From Alloclostridium intestinigallinarum (GTDB taxonomy: Bacteria; Bacillota; Clostridia; Christensenellales; UBA3700): a stretch of DNA of 55,463 bases. A program made the position numbers and the translations under genes. The stretch lies in assembly GCA_904393845.1 (NCBI GenBank), contig CAJFNB010000010.1:1-55463 (forward strand). Reading direction: 5' to 3'. The stretch's first letter is position 1. Every line of letters begins with the position of its first letter. A model generated the notes under the pieces. The model was not told where the DNA came from. It did not search any database and saw only the letters and a program-made list of their open reading frames with translations. Positions 39,980-49,466 of the stretch are shown piece by piece.

Positions 39980-40926
39980 TGGATTATTCACCGCTTCTTT
40001 CCGACTGCAAGCCGCTGGAAATTTTCAGAAAAGACAAATCGGAAGGGGAGCTGTCACACGCTTACGCGCTGTTCGGCGACGACCCTGCCGCAATGGAATG
40101 GATATTGCGCGAAATGGTCAGAATCGCCGTGTGCGAAAAGGGCGGTTGCGGCGAGTGTTCCGCGTGCAGGGAGCTTGAAGGCGGCGTCCACCCCGACGTC
40201 AGGTTTTACGACGACAGGCTTGACGTGCACGACGTAAACGAACTGATAGAGGACTGCGCCAGGTATTCGGTAGAGGGCGGACTGAAAGTGTACGTAATCT
40301 TTCAGCTGGATAAAACGCTTGCCCCCGCGCAGAACAAACTGCTCAAAACGGTGGAAGAACCGCCCGAAGGCGTACTCTTTTTATTCGGCATAATCAAGCC
40401 CGCGGCGGTGGCGGAAACGCTCAAATCGCGTTGCAAAAAGCTGTATTATACGGGCGTGGAACAGTCCGTGCTGGAAAAGGCGCTTACGGAAGCGTACGGC
40501 GAAAACGACAACAGCCTGCGCGCGGCGGCGTATGCGGGCGGAAACATATCCCGCGCGCTTAAATTCGCCGCGGACGACGAATTCGCCATGGAAGCGGACA
40601 ATATAATTTCGCTTTTGGGGAGTATGCAGAAAAGCTCCGCCGTTCCCGGAGAAGCGGCAAGGCTGAAACAGGATAAAGAGCACGTGGCGCGCTATCTGGA
40701 CGTGACGGAGATAGTGCTGGACATGATTGCAAAATACAAGCGCGGTCTTACGCGCGGCGGAGGCGGAATAGCGCACATCGCGCAGGGATTTTCCTATGCC
40801 GCGTTGGGGCAGTGCGAATATCTGGTAAACGACTGCCGCAAGAGACTGGAGAGCAACTGCGCGCCGTCCGCCGTGCTTGACACCTTATTATTCGGAATTT
40901 TGGAGGTCAAATATAAATGTCGCTGA
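39976..40926 (+). CDS. holB: DNA polymerase III subunit delta prime
   Basis: Clamp-loader subunit of 316 residues. A zinc-binding cysteine set (CEKGGCGECSACRELEGG) near 50-68 follows the N-terminal region, then the AAA+ core with VYVIFQLDKTLAPAQNKLLKTVEEPPEG (delta-prime signature) and FGIIKPAAVAETLKSRC. The usual Walker A loop is not evident, as in many delta-prime proteins. It overlaps tmk at ATGA and ricT by ten bases. Confidence 0.85.
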   Translation: MMDYSPLLSDCKPLEIFRKDKSEGELSHAYALFGDDPAAMEWILREMVRIAVCEKGGCGECSACRELEGGVHPDVRFYDDRLDVHDVNELIEDCARYSVEGGLKVYVIFQLDKTLAPAQNKLLKTVEEPPEGVLFLFGIIKPAAVAETLKSRCKKLYYTGVEQSVLEKALTEAYGENDNSLRAAAYAGGNISRALKFAADDEFAMEADNIISLLGSMQKSSAVPGEAARLKQDKEHVARYLDVTEIVLDMIAKYKRGLTRGGGGIAHIAQGFSYAALGQCEYLVNDCRKRLESNCAPSAVLDTLLFGILEVKYKCR

Positions 40927-41777
40927 TTGTAGGAGTCAGATTCAAAAATAACGGTAAAACTTACTATTTCGACCCGGGTACACTTTCGCTCCAGGCGGGC
41001 GACAGCGTCATCGTGGAAACGGCGCGCGGACAGGAATGGGGCAGGGTGAGCATAGCCAACACGCAGGTGGACGACAAGGAAGTGTCCTCTCCGCTCAAAC
41101 CCGTGGTGAGGCGCGCCACCAAGGAAGACGACGAAAGAGCTGAAGAAAACGAAAGGCTGGGAAAAGAAGCGGTAAAGATAACCGCCCAAAAGGTGGAAAA
41201 GCACAAGCTGAACATGAAGCTGGTGGACGCGGAATACGCCTTTGACCGCAGTAAGGTAACCATCTTTTTCACCGCCGACGGCAGGGTGGATTTCCGCGAG
41301 CTGGTCAGGGACATAGCGGGCGCGCTGCACACGCGCATAGAACTCAGGCAGATATACGAGCGCGACGACATACGTCTGCGCGGCTCGCTGGGACCGTGCG
41401 GCATGCCGTGCTGCTGCATAACGTATCTGAACGAGTACGAAAAAGTCACGGTGAAAATGGCGAAAAACCAGAATCTGTCGCTCAATCCTACCAAGGTCAG
41501 CGGTATGTGCGGAAAACTGATGTGCTGTCTGCGCTATGAGAACGATTATTATGCCGAAACTTGTAAACTTATGCCTAAGGTTGGCGCACGCGTGAAAACC
41601 GCCGACGGAAGTGTTAAAGTAGAGGGCGTAGACCTGCTCAAACGGCAGATACGCGCAAGTCTGGAAAACAAGGACGGCGGAATAGAGATAAAGGTCTATA
41701 AGCTCGGTCAGTTCGAATTACCCGGGAAAACGCGCGAGCGCGAAGAAGAGGAAGATTCGGATACGGGCGAAGAATAA
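40917..41777 (+). CDS. ricT: PSP1-domain protein RicT (YaaT)
   Basis: 286 residues. The PSP1 domain shows ADGRVDFRELVRDIA and two cysteine-rich segments, GPCGMPCCC and GMCGKLMCCL, that hold iron-sulfur clusters in the Bacillus Ric complex. RicT works with RicA and RicF in mRNA maturation and in sporulation and competence control; RicA and RicF are not in this window. GGAGG lies inside holB eleven bases before the ATG. The C-terminal tail is acidic. Confidence 0.92.
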   Translation: MSLIVGVRFKNNGKTYYFDPGTLSLQAGDSVIVETARGQEWGRVSIANTQVDDKEVSSPLKPVVRRATKEDDERAEENERLGKEAVKITAQKVEKHKLNMKLVDAEYAFDRSKVTIFFTADGRVDFRELVRDIAGALHTRIELRQIYERDDIRLRGSLGPCGMPCCCITYLNEYEKVTVKMAKNQNLSLNPTKVSGMCGKLMCCLRYENDYYAETCKLMPKVGARVKTADGSVKVEGVDLLKRQIRASLENKDGGIEIKVYKLGQFELPGKTREREEEEDSDTGEE

Positions 41778-41812
41778 AAGCGAGCGTCTGCCCTCGCTCC
41801 GGAGGGTATGGC

Positions 41813-44086
41813 ATGACCGCAAAAAAAGCAATGTTCATAGTTGCCGCGTGCGTCTTGACGGCGTGCGCGGCTTTTGTATTTCTTCCCGTTCCGGACGCGG
41901 AAGCCGCCGTCGAAGCTACATATTGCGCGGGGCAGGATACCGTTACCGTGTCGAACGCGGAAGAGTGGAACGGCCTCGCGGAGCGCGTGGCGGACGGAGA
42001 GGACTTTTCCGGAAAAACGGTGGTACTGACCGCCGACATAAGCGGACAAATATCGCCGCTGGGGAGTAAGGAAACGCCCTTCTGCGGCACGCTGAACGGC
42101 GGCGGACACGTAATATATTCGGACATAAGCGGCGGCGACTATACCGCGCCCGTGGGCTTTTTATCCCTGGGAGCGGTATACCGTCTGGGCGTGCACGGGG
42201 ATATGGCAGGCGAACAGGCCGTGGGCGGAGTGGTCGGATTCAACGACCACGGCAGGGTGGAAGAGTGCTACCACTACGGCTCCGTGAGCGCGGACAACTA
42301 CGCCGGCGGCGTAGTGGGTGAAAACAGGGGCGAGATAATCTTCTGTTACTCCATAGGCGACGTGCGTGCGCGCGGCGAGGGCAGATTTGCCGGCGGAATT
42401 GCCGCCACCAACGATTACGACGGGAAAATTCAGAACTGCTACGCCGTTTCCGGGGTGGAATGCGATATATACGGCGGAATTGTCGGATATGCGGGGCGCG
42501 GAAGTATCCTGGGCTGTTACTACGACAGCGGTAAGTGCGACAGGGCGTATTCGGAAGCGGGCAACGCCGTACTCGGCATAACTCCGCTTACGGACAGGGA
42601 ACTTGCCGCAACCGCGCCGTCGGACGCCTTTTCCGTATACGGGAAAGACACGGAAGGGTGGATTGCCTATCCCCGTCTTGACGGCGTGGGCGGAGAGATG
42701 AACGCCTACGCAAATTGGAGCGACCACCTGATAAGCGGCGACCTTCTTATCCTTAACGACGGGGAAGAAGTAAGTATCGTCGGCAGGGAAGGGGCGGCGC
42801 TCCCCGCGCTTCAAAAAAGCGGATACGCCTTTTCCGGCTGGTTCACGTCGGAGCAGGGCGGAGAAAAAGTCACGTCGACTGGCGGCAGCGGCGACTTATG
42901 CCTGTACTCCCGTTTCGAGATAATCACGTATACCATAACTTTCAATCTGGGCGGCGGCGCGTTTGCGGACGGCTTTTCGCCTTCGCTCACCTACACGGTG
43001 GAAAGCGGCGCAACCCTTCCCGGCAAAGACGACCTTGTTTACGGCGGCATGAATTTTTCCGGCTGGACGGACGGAAACGGCAATGAAATAACCGATATAC
43101 CCGCCGGAAGCGTGGGCGACGTAACCCTGTCCGCGCAATGGTCGCCCGCCGCAATATCCGTGATAACGGACATAGGCGGCAAATATTTCTGGGTGATAAT
43201 AGACGTCGCCCTGGCAGTTGTTCTGCTTATAGAGGCGGCGGTGGTTACCCGCGTCAGAAAACGCAGGGCGGCGGCGTATGCCTTCGCGCCCTTTTCGGCG
43301 GGCATGATATTCTATCCCGGCGGTTTTATTCTGGCGTGCGTCGAACTTGCGCTCATTTTAATTCTTCCCCTTACGCTGATAAGGCGCAGACATGCCGCGG
43401 CGGTGGCGGCGGAGCAGGTGCAGGACGCGGAAGAGGACGAAATTTACCCTTACGACATAGATGATGAAGAAGACTCGTCCGGCAGGATATACGGGCTTAA
43501 CTCTCCCGTCCGTCCGCTTGCCCTTCCCGTATTCGAACCGCTTGACGGGGTGGAGGAGATAGGTTCGCGCCTGCGCTTCCGCAATTCGTTCACCGCGCGG
43601 CTTGCAATGAGCAGCGGCGCCGCCAAGGAACTGTACCGCGGATTCAAATCGTACGCGCTTTCCTTCAAAAGGGTGAAGAGCAGAATCAGCTGGAACGGAG
43701 AAAGTTTCCACGCGGGCAGAAAAAGGGCGGCTTATCTCACCGTCATGGGCAACTGTCTGCGCGTATACTTCGCGCTGGACCCGTCCGCCGTCCCCGCGCG
43801 CTATAAGACGGAATTCAAAGGCGCGACGAAAAAGTATTCGCAGACGCCCGTAATGATGAAAGTGCGTTCGGGGCGCGCGTTGCGCAGGGCGATGGAACTT
43901 TTCGATATGGCGGCGGAAAGGTGCGGCGCCGTACACGGAGGGCAGGGCGAAATAATTCTGGATAACGAGGACGTGTTGCAGGGCAGGTTCTCGGACAGGG
44001 AAGAGCTGTTGCACGGCGGATTCATCCGCTCGGATATAACTTTCACAACCCCCAAAGAGGAGGAAAACAAGCGCGATTCCGCATAA
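41813..44086 (+). CDS. Surface protein with GLUG and InlB-type repeats and a cytoplasmic C-terminal domain
   Basis: 757 residues. A signal peptide or anchor (1-30) is followed by GLUG-like repeats at about 110-240 (GGVVGFNDHGRVEECYHYG, GGVVGENRGEIIFCYS). Next come two InlB B-repeat units (SGYAFSGWFTSEQGG near 335, and about 371-445 ending NVTLSAQW-like). Two membrane helices lie near 459-480 and 504-523. The last 200 residues form a basic intracellular domain (RLRFRNSFTARLAMS, VKSRISWNGESFHAGRKRAAYL), a pattern I have seen in uncharacterised clostridial proteins. Outside repeats joined to a defined inside domain suggest a sensor or anchor. GGAGG precedes the start; a terminator follows. Confidence 0.8.
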   Translation: MTAKKAMFIVAACVLTACAAFVFLPVPDAEAAVEATYCAGQDTVTVSNAEEWNGLAERVADGEDFSGKTVVLTADISGQISPLGSKETPFCGTLNGGGHVIYSDISGGDYTAPVGFLSLGAVYRLGVHGDMAGEQAVGGVVGFNDHGRVEECYHYGSVSADNYAGGVVGENRGEIIFCYSIGDVRARGEGRFAGGIAATNDYDGKIQNCYAVSGVECDIYGGIVGYAGRGSILGCYYDSGKCDRAYSEAGNAVLGITPLTDRELAATAPSDAFSVYGKDTEGWIAYPRLDGVGGEMNAYANWSDHLISGDLLILNDGEEVSIVGREGAALPALQKSGYAFSGWFTSEQGGEKVTSTGGSGDLCLYSRFEIITYTITFNLGGGAFADGFSPSLTYTVESGATLPGKDDLVYGGMNFSGWTDGNGNEITDIPAGSVGDVTLSAQWSPAAISVITDIGGKYFWVIIDVALAVVLLIEAAVVTRVRKRRAAAYAFAPFSAGMIFYPGGFILACVELALILILPLTLIRRRHAAAVAAEQVQDAEEDEIYPYDIDDEEDSSGRIYGLNSPVRPLALPVFEPLDGVEEIGSRLRFRNSFTARLAMSSGAAKELYRGFKSYALSFKRVKSRISWNGESFHAGRKRAAYLTVMGNCLRVYFALDPSAVPARYKTEFKGATKKYSQTPVMMKVRSGRALRRAMELFDMAAERCGAVHGGQGEIILDNEDVLQGRFSDREELLHGGFIRSDITFTTPKEEENKRDSA

Positions 44087-44099
44087 AAAGCAGGGCGGC

Positions 44100-44134
44100 A
44101 CAAAACGGGAAAAAGCAAATTTTTCCCGTTTTGT
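44100..44134 (+). terminator. Terminator of the rex-to-surface-protein operon
   Basis: ACAAAACGGGAAAAA / TTTTTCCCGTTTTGT, 15 perfect pairs around GCAAA, 13 bases after the stop codon. Confidence 0.9.
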
Positions 44135-44140
44135 CCATAT

Positions 44141-44316
44141 AATTTGTTTCGCCGCAAAGTTTTCCGTAACGTTTTCCGCAGTATTTCCGCCGGGCGGAAA
44201 GAAGCCGAAAAGTTATATGCGCATAACTTTACGGGCAAAATATCCGCTTTCCCTTTCAAAAACGCTCCGAAATGGAAAAACCGCGCTTAACTTATCGCCT
44301 TTTTTCGCGCAAAATA
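44141..44316. other. Non-coding interval with two short palindromes
   Basis: No gene is seen between the terminator and the ferredoxin promoter. TTTCCGCC-G-GGCGGAAA (44184-44200) and AAAGTTAT-N6-ATAACTTT (44209-44230) are perfect inverted repeats. They could be operators or small repeat units; nothing decides between these. Confidence 0.4.
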
Positions 44317-44345
44317 TTTACATATTTTCCCTGCCGTGTTATAAT
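44317..44345 (+). promoter_or_regulatory. Promoter of the ferredoxin gene
   Basis: TTTACA, 17 bases, TATAAT, about 43 bases before the start codon. Confidence 0.8.
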
Positions 44346-44387
44346 ATGGAAAAATACGGCTTTTGCCGAATATATGGAGGTAACAAA

Positions 44388-44564
44388 ATGGCTTTCGTAA
44401 TTGATAAGGAAAAATGCATCGGCTGCGGTTCCTGCTCAGGCACCTGCCCCGTTGAGGCTATCGCCGAAACCGATGACGGCAAATTCGACATCGATCCCGA
44501 AAAGTGCCTGTCCTGCGGTTCCTGCGCCGGCGGCTGCCCCGTTGAAGCTATCAGCGAGGAGTAA
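44388..44564 (+). CDS. Ferredoxin, 2[4Fe-4S]
   Basis: Clostridial-type ferredoxin of 58 residues with two near-identical halves, CIGCGSCSGTCPVEAI and CLSCGSCAGGCPVEAI, each giving the four ligands for one cubane cluster. It is the general low-potential electron carrier of such anaerobes and may feed GOGAT, MetF and the EFR1-type protein. It is monocistronic, with its own promoter and terminator and a GGAGG ribosome site, which suggests strong expression. Confidence 0.96.
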   Translation: MAFVIDKEKCIGCGSCSGTCPVEAIAETDDGKFDIDPEKCLSCGSCAGGCPVEAISEE

Positions 44565-44590
44565 TCGTTGAACAACGTCAGACAAGAAAC

Positions 44591-44621
44591 AAGCGACCCG
44601 TTGACGGGCCGCTTTTTTCTT
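44591..44621 (+). terminator. Terminator of the ferredoxin gene
   Basis: GCG-A-CCCGT / ACGGG-C-CGC hairpin followed by TTTTTTCTTTT. Confidence 0.85.
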
Positions 44622-44651
44622 TTCCGTTTTGTTTTTCGCTTTACTCCGCAC

Positions 44652-44681
44652 TTGATTTTATATATATAAGTGTGGTATTAT
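44652..44681 (+). promoter_or_regulatory. Promoter of the pyr operon
   Basis: TTGATT, 18 bases, TATTAT, preceded by TGTGG. The leader is only about 17 bases, so there is no room for a PyrR-type attenuator. Confidence 0.6.
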
Positions 44682-44705
44682 ATAAAAAATACAAGGATTT
44701 TCGCC

Positions 44706-45617
44706 ATGAAAGATTTACTCCAGATAAGGGGACTTTCCCCCGATCAGATCAAAAGCATTTTAGACCGCGCGGATGAGTATTTCGGCATCGTCACCGCGGG
44801 CAGAAAGCCTTTTCCCAAACTCAAGGACAGGTCGGTTATCACGCTGTTTTACGAAAACTCCACGCGTACCCGCGCTTCGTTCGAATCCGCCGCCAAATAT
44901 CTGGGCGCGGAAGTGGTGAATCTGTCCGTTGCCGCTTCCAGCGTGCAAAAGGGTGAATCGCTTAAAGATACCGCCCTTACGCTCGACGCGCTCTGTCCCG
45001 ACGCCATAGTCATGCGCCACGCGCAGTCGGGCGCGCCCCACCGCCTTGCCGGCTGGGTAAGGGCGCACGTCATCAACGGCGGCGACGGTCTGCACGCCCA
45101 TCCCACCCAGGCGCTTCTGGATATGTTCACCGCGCGCCGGCACTTCGGAACTCTTGAAGGCAGGACGGCGGCTATCATCGGCGACATAGAACACAGCAGA
45201 GTTGCAAGAAGCAACATATACGCCATGAGCCTTCTGGGAATGAAAGTTAAGTTGTACGGACCTAAAACGCTCATGCCTTCCGATATGGACGGCATGCCCT
45301 GCACGGTGTGTCAAAGCATGGAAGAAGCTCTTGAAGGCGCGGACATCGTCATGGCTCTGCGCATACAGCTTGAGCGCATGAAGGGCGGGCTGTTCCCTTC
45401 TGCGGGGGAATACAACAAATATTTCGGACTTAACAAAAAGACAATGGAGCTTGCAAACAAGGGCGCGATAATCATGCACCCCGGTCCCGTAAACCGCGGC
45501 GTGGAACTTTCGCACGACGTGCTGGATACTCCCGTGTGCTTCAAGGATATTCAGGTGACGGGCGGACTATGCGTGCGCATGGCTCTGCTGGACATGCTTA
45601 TCGGAGGGGAACTGTAA
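44706..45617 (+). CDS. pyrB: Aspartate carbamoyltransferase catalytic subunit
   Basis: First committed step of pyrimidine synthesis. 303 residues with the carbamoyl-phosphate loop STRTRASFE, the HPTQ motif (AHPTQALLD) and HPGPVNRGVE near the C terminus. The start at 44706 has AAGGA upstream; 12 more open codons run into the promoter. No regulatory PyrI gene is adjacent. pyrC begins inside the stop (TAATG). Confidence 0.95.
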   Translation: MKDLLQIRGLSPDQIKSILDRADEYFGIVTAGRKPFPKLKDRSVITLFYENSTRTRASFESAAKYLGAEVVNLSVAASSVQKGESLKDTALTLDALCPDAIVMRHAQSGAPHRLAGWVRAHVINGGDGLHAHPTQALLDMFTARRHFGTLEGRTAAIIGDIEHSRVARSNIYAMSLLGMKVKLYGPKTLMPSDMDGMPCTVCQSMEEALEGADIVMALRIQLERMKGGLFPSAGEYNKYFGLNKKTMELANKGAIIMHPGPVNRGVELSHDVLDTPVCFKDIQVTGGLCVRMALLDMLIGGEL

Positions 45618-46885
45618 TGCTGGTAATAAACAACGTAAACGTAAATGGTAAAACGGTAAACATACTCATCGAAGGCGACAGGGTCGTTTCCGTCGGCAAG
45701 CGCACCCGCGCAAGCAAGGGCGACACGGTAATCGACGCAAGCGGACTTACCGCGCTTCCCGGCTTTATTGATATGCACGTTCACTTGCGCGAGCCGGGCT
45801 TTGAATATAAGGAAGACATAAATTCCGGCACGGCGGCGGCTGTGCGCGGCGGCTTTACCGCCGTGGCGTGCATGCCAAACACCAGACCCGTGACGGACAG
45901 CCCCTATCTTGTGAAATATATACTCATGCGGGCGAAAGAGGCGGACAATTGCAGGGTATATCCCATAGCCGCAATCACGCAGGGCGAAAAGGGCGAACAG
46001 CTTTCCGAAATGAAAAAATTGAAGGACGCGGGCGCGGTGGCGTTCAGCGACGACGGCGTACCCGTATCCGACAGCAGAATGATGCGCAACGCTCTGCTGT
46101 ATGCGGCTAACTTCAACCTTACCGTGATCGAACACTGCGAGGACAAGTCGCTTGCGGAAGGCGGCGTGGTGAACGAGGGCAAAAACTCCAATCTTCTGGG
46201 ACTTCCCGGCATATCGCGCGCAAGCGAGGACGCGGAAATCGCGCGCAACATAGTCCTGTCGGAAGTGTACGGCGTACCCGTCCATCTGGCGCACGTGAGC
46301 ACGCGCGGCGGAATGCAGCTCATACGCGAAGCAAAGGCGCGCGGCGTTAAGGTGACGTGCGAAACCTGCCCCCACTACATGGCGCTTACCGACGACGAAA
46401 TTCTCGGCTTCAACACCATGGCGAAGGTGAACCCTCCGCTCAGGGAAGAAGAGGACAGAAGGGCGGTCATCGCCGCAATCGCGGACGGCACCGCGGACTG
46501 CATAGTCACAGACCACGCTCCGCACAGCAAGGAGGACAAGGACGGCGGAATGTACGATTCCCCCAACGGCATAAGCGGACTTGAAACTTCCTACGCCGTG
46601 TCCTACACCACGCTTGTGGAAGGCGGATATATATCGCAGGAAAAACTTTCCGAGCTTATGACTTACAATCCCGCGAAAATTCTGGGCGTGGAGTGCGGCA
46701 GGATAGAAAAGGGCGGACTTGCGGACATAACGCTGGTGGACAACAACGCGGAATTTACCGTAGACCCTTCAAAGTTTGCAAGCAAGGGCAAGAACACGCC
46801 TTTTGCCGGAAAGAAGTATAAGGGCGTTATAGAATACACGATAGTAGGCGGAAAGGTCAAGTACGCCCGCAAGGAGGAGATATGA
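45617..46885 (+). CDS. pyrC: Dihydroorotase
   Basis: Zinc amidohydrolase of 422 residues that closes carbamoyl-aspartate to dihydroorotate. The metal motif is DMHVHLREPG, with MPNTRPVT, HLAHVST and TDHAPH as further family signatures of class I dihydroorotases. The start overlaps the pyrB stop and is preceded by GGAGGGGA. pyrF starts in its stop codon. Confidence 0.95.
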   Translation: MLVINNVNVNGKTVNILIEGDRVVSVGKRTRASKGDTVIDASGLTALPGFIDMHVHLREPGFEYKEDINSGTAAAVRGGFTAVACMPNTRPVTDSPYLVKYILMRAKEADNCRVYPIAAITQGEKGEQLSEMKKLKDAGAVAFSDDGVPVSDSRMMRNALLYAANFNLTVIEHCEDKSLAEGGVVNEGKNSNLLGLPGISRASEDAEIARNIVLSEVYGVPVHLAHVSTRGGMQLIREAKARGVKVTCETCPHYMALTDDEILGFNTMAKVNPPLREEEDRRAVIAAIADGTADCIVTDHAPHSKEDKDGGMYDSPNGISGLETSYAVSYTTLVEGGYISQEKLSELMTYNPAKILGVECGRIEKGGLADITLVDNNAEFTVDPSKFASKGKNTPFAGKKYKGVIEYTIVGGKVKYARKEEI

Positions 46886-47763
46886 TAATAGACGAAATGA
46901 TAGACGCAATCGCCGCAAAGGGCGGCAATCCTTCCGTGATAGGGCTGGATACCTGCGTGGACTATCTGCCCGACGATATGCGCGCAAAGTGCAATACGCT
47001 AAGTGACAGCGCGAAATATATCCGCGACTTCAACTTTGCGCTTATAGATACCCTTGCGCCCGTCATTCCCGCGGTCAAGGTGCAGGTGGCGTACTACGAG
47101 CAGTACGGCGTGGAGGGCATGGCGGCATTCCGCGACACACTCGCATACGCAAAGAAAAACGGCATTTACACCATAGCCGACTGCAAGCGCAACGACATAG
47201 GCTCCACCGCCGCCGCATACGCCCGCGCCTATCTTGAAAAGGGCGCGCCGTTCGAGGCGGACTTCGTCACGGTGAACGGCTATCTGGGCACGGACGGGGT
47301 AAAGCCGTTTGTGGATTTGTGCGCCAAAAACGACAAGGGCATATTCGTGCTGGTAAAAACGTCCAACCCCGCTTCGGGCGAGCTTCAGGACAAAAAATAC
47401 GAAAACGGCAAGACGCTTTACGACAGTATGGCGGACCTGGTTGACGGCTGGGGCGCGGAACTTATCGGAAAGTACGGTTACAGCAGCGTCGGAGCCGTTG
47501 TGGGCGCAACACACCGCGCCCAGGCGGAGGACGTCAGGGCAAAGCACCCGCATCTGTTCTTCCTCATTCCCGGTTACGGGGCGCAGGGCGGCAAGGCGGA
47601 AGATCTTGCGGTATGTTTCAAAAACGGAGCGGGCGGCATAGTCAACTCTTCGCGCGGCATTCTGTGCGCCTACCGCAAGGATAAGTATGCGGGACTTGAC
47701 TTTAAGCAGGCGGCTTTGCAGGCGGCTGTCGATATGCGCGACGACATAAAATCATGCCTATGA
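46882..47763 (+). CDS. pyrF: Orotidine 5'-phosphate decarboxylase (type 2)
   Basis: Converts OMP to UMP, the last step of UMP synthesis. 293 residues, the longer type 2 form. The catalytic Lys-Asp set is in IADCKRNDIGSTA, and FLIPGYGAQGG forms the phosphate loop. It is translationally coupled on both sides (ATGA at its start, short overlap with pyrK). Confidence 0.95.
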   Translation: MIIDEMIDAIAAKGGNPSVIGLDTCVDYLPDDMRAKCNTLSDSAKYIRDFNFALIDTLAPVIPAVKVQVAYYEQYGVEGMAAFRDTLAYAKKNGIYTIADCKRNDIGSTAAAYARAYLEKGAPFEADFVTVNGYLGTDGVKPFVDLCAKNDKGIFVLVKTSNPASGELQDKKYENGKTLYDSMADLVDGWGAELIGKYGYSSVGAVVGATHRAQAEDVRAKHPHLFFLIPGYGAQGGKAEDLAVCFKNGAGGIVNSSRGILCAYRKDKYAGLDFKQAALQAAVDMRDDIKSCL

Positions 47764-48524
47764 ACGACTATAAATTGAAGATATTGCGCAACGAAAGGGC
47801 GGGCGACGGCATTTACGAAATGCTTCTCACCCGTCCCGAAGGGGTCGAGCCCAAGGGCGCGCAGTTTATACACATCAAGCTGAAAAACGGCTCGCATATT
47901 CTCCGCCGTCCTTTCTGCATATGCGACTGCACCGAAAGCGGCATATTGATATGCTATGCCGCGGTGGGCGAAGGCACCAAGGAGCTTGCCTCGTATGCGG
48001 CGGGCGAGGAAGTGGAAGCGGTGCTTCCCCTCGGCAACGGCTGGAGCGCGGACGACTGGAAAACCCCCGTCCTGCTGGGCGGAGGTATGGGAAGCGCGGT
48101 GCTTCCGCTTGTCGCAAGGTTGGCAAAAAAGGCAAAGCCCGCGGCATATCTGGGATATGCAAATAAGGGCAGAGTGGTGCTTGACAAACTTATGCAAAGT
48201 CTTTGCCCCACCGTGGTCGCCACCGATGACGGAAGTTTCGGCAGAAAGGGATATATCACCGATATTCTGGCGGAGGACATAACTTCGGGCGCAATAAAGC
48301 CGGACGTGATATTCTGTTGCGGACCGGAGATAGTCTACAAACTTTTGCTGAAAAATCCCGCATTTGCGGATATACCGATATTCGTTTCGCTGGAAAAGCG
48401 CATGGGGTGCGGCGTGGGCGCGTGCCTTGTGTGCACCTGCGGCATTAAAACCGCGGACGGGGTGAAAAATCTGCGCGTGTGCGCGGACGGACCCGTATTC
48501 GATCTCAGGGAGGTGATACTGTGA
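47754..48524 (+). CDS. pyrK: Dihydroorotate dehydrogenase electron-transfer subunit
   Basis: FAD and [2Fe-2S] protein of 256 residues that links PyrDB to NAD. The FAD domain starts near HILRRPFCICD, the NAD domain shows VLLGGGMGSAVLPL, and the cluster cysteines are in MGCGVGACLVCTC with a fourth in VCADGPVF. Two starts are possible: 47754 (used) or the ATG at 47760 that overlaps the pyrF stop. Its stop overlaps the GTG start of pyrD. Confidence 0.92.
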   Translation: MPMNDYKLKILRNERAGDGIYEMLLTRPEGVEPKGAQFIHIKLKNGSHILRRPFCICDCTESGILICYAAVGEGTKELASYAAGEEVEAVLPLGNGWSADDWKTPVLLGGGMGSAVLPLVARLAKKAKPAAYLGYANKGRVVLDKLMQSLCPTVVATDDGSFGRKGYITDILAEDITSGAIKPDVIFCCGPEIVYKLLLKNPAFADIPIFVSLEKRMGCGVGACLVCTCGIKTADGVKNLRVCADGPVFDLREVIL

Positions 48525-49429
48525 ACACAAGCGTGAAAATTGCGGGCGTTACCTTCAAAAATCCGGTCATTACGGCGAGCGGAACTTTCGGTTTCGGCAA
48601 GGAGTATTCGGAATTTTATCCCCTCTCCGCGCTGGGCGGCATATGCACCAAAGGGCTGACAATAGAAGAACGACAGGGCAATCCCTCTCCCAGGGTCGCG
48701 GAAACGCCTTCCGGTATGCTCAACAGCGTGGGGCTGCAAAATCCCGGGGTGGACTATTATCTGGAACATTACGACAAATGGCTGTCGGAGCAGGGTACGG
48801 TGGTTATAGCCAATATTGCGGGACATAAGCTGGAAGACTATTCCGCAATGGCGCGCAAAATAAGTCAAAGCAGGGCGGACATGGTGGAACTGAATATATC
48901 CTGCCCCAACGTGCGCAGCGGCGGCATGGCTTTCGGAGTGGAACCCGCCAGCGTGCGCAGGGTGACGGAAGCGGTAAAGCGCGCGTGCGATAAGCCGGTA
49001 ATCACCAAACTTACCCCCAACGTATCCAATATCGCCGACAACGCTAGGGCGGCGGAAGACGGCGGCGCGGACGCCATTTCCCTTATAAACACGCTTACGG
49101 GCATGGCGGTGGACTACCGCACGAGGCGGCCTATTCTCGCAAACAACACGGGCGGACTTTCGGGGCCTTGCGTAAAGCCCGTTGCGCTTAAAATGGTGTG
49201 GGACTGCTATAACGCGGTGAAAATTCCGATTATCGGCCTCGGCGGTATTCAGAGCTATACCGACGTGCTCGAATTCATGATATGCGGCGCAACCGCGGTG
49301 CAGGTGGGCACGGCTACGCTTTCCGACCCTTATGCGGCGTATAACATAGCGAAAGATCTGGAAAAGTACGCGGAAGAAAACGACGTCGATATAAACGGAC
49401 TTATCGGCACGTTGCAGCTCAACGGCTGA
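48521..49429 (+). CDS. pyrD: Dihydroorotate dehydrogenase B, catalytic subunit
   Basis: FMN enzyme of 302 residues that works with PyrK using NAD. FKNPVITASGTFGFG opens the barrel. ELNISCPNVRSGG holds the active-site cysteine region of the 1B class, and PIIGLGGIQ binds the FMN phosphate. The start is a GTG at 48521 with GGGAGG upstream; 14 open codons before it belong to the pyrK end in another frame. Confidence 0.95.
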   Translation: MNTSVKIAGVTFKNPVITASGTFGFGKEYSEFYPLSALGGICTKGLTIEERQGNPSPRVAETPSGMLNSVGLQNPGVDYYLEHYDKWLSEQGTVVIANIAGHKLEDYSAMARKISQSRADMVELNISCPNVRSGGMAFGVEPASVRRVTEAVKRACDKPVITKLTPNVSNIADNARAAEDGGADAISLINTLTGMAVDYRTRRPILANNTGGLSGPCVKPVALKMVWDCYNAVKIPIIGLGGIQSYTDVLEFMICGATAVQVGTATLSDPYAAYNIAKDLEKYAEENDVDINGLIGTLQLNG

Positions 49430-49466
49430 TTACAAAAACGGGACAATATCAAAAGGAGATATAAAT

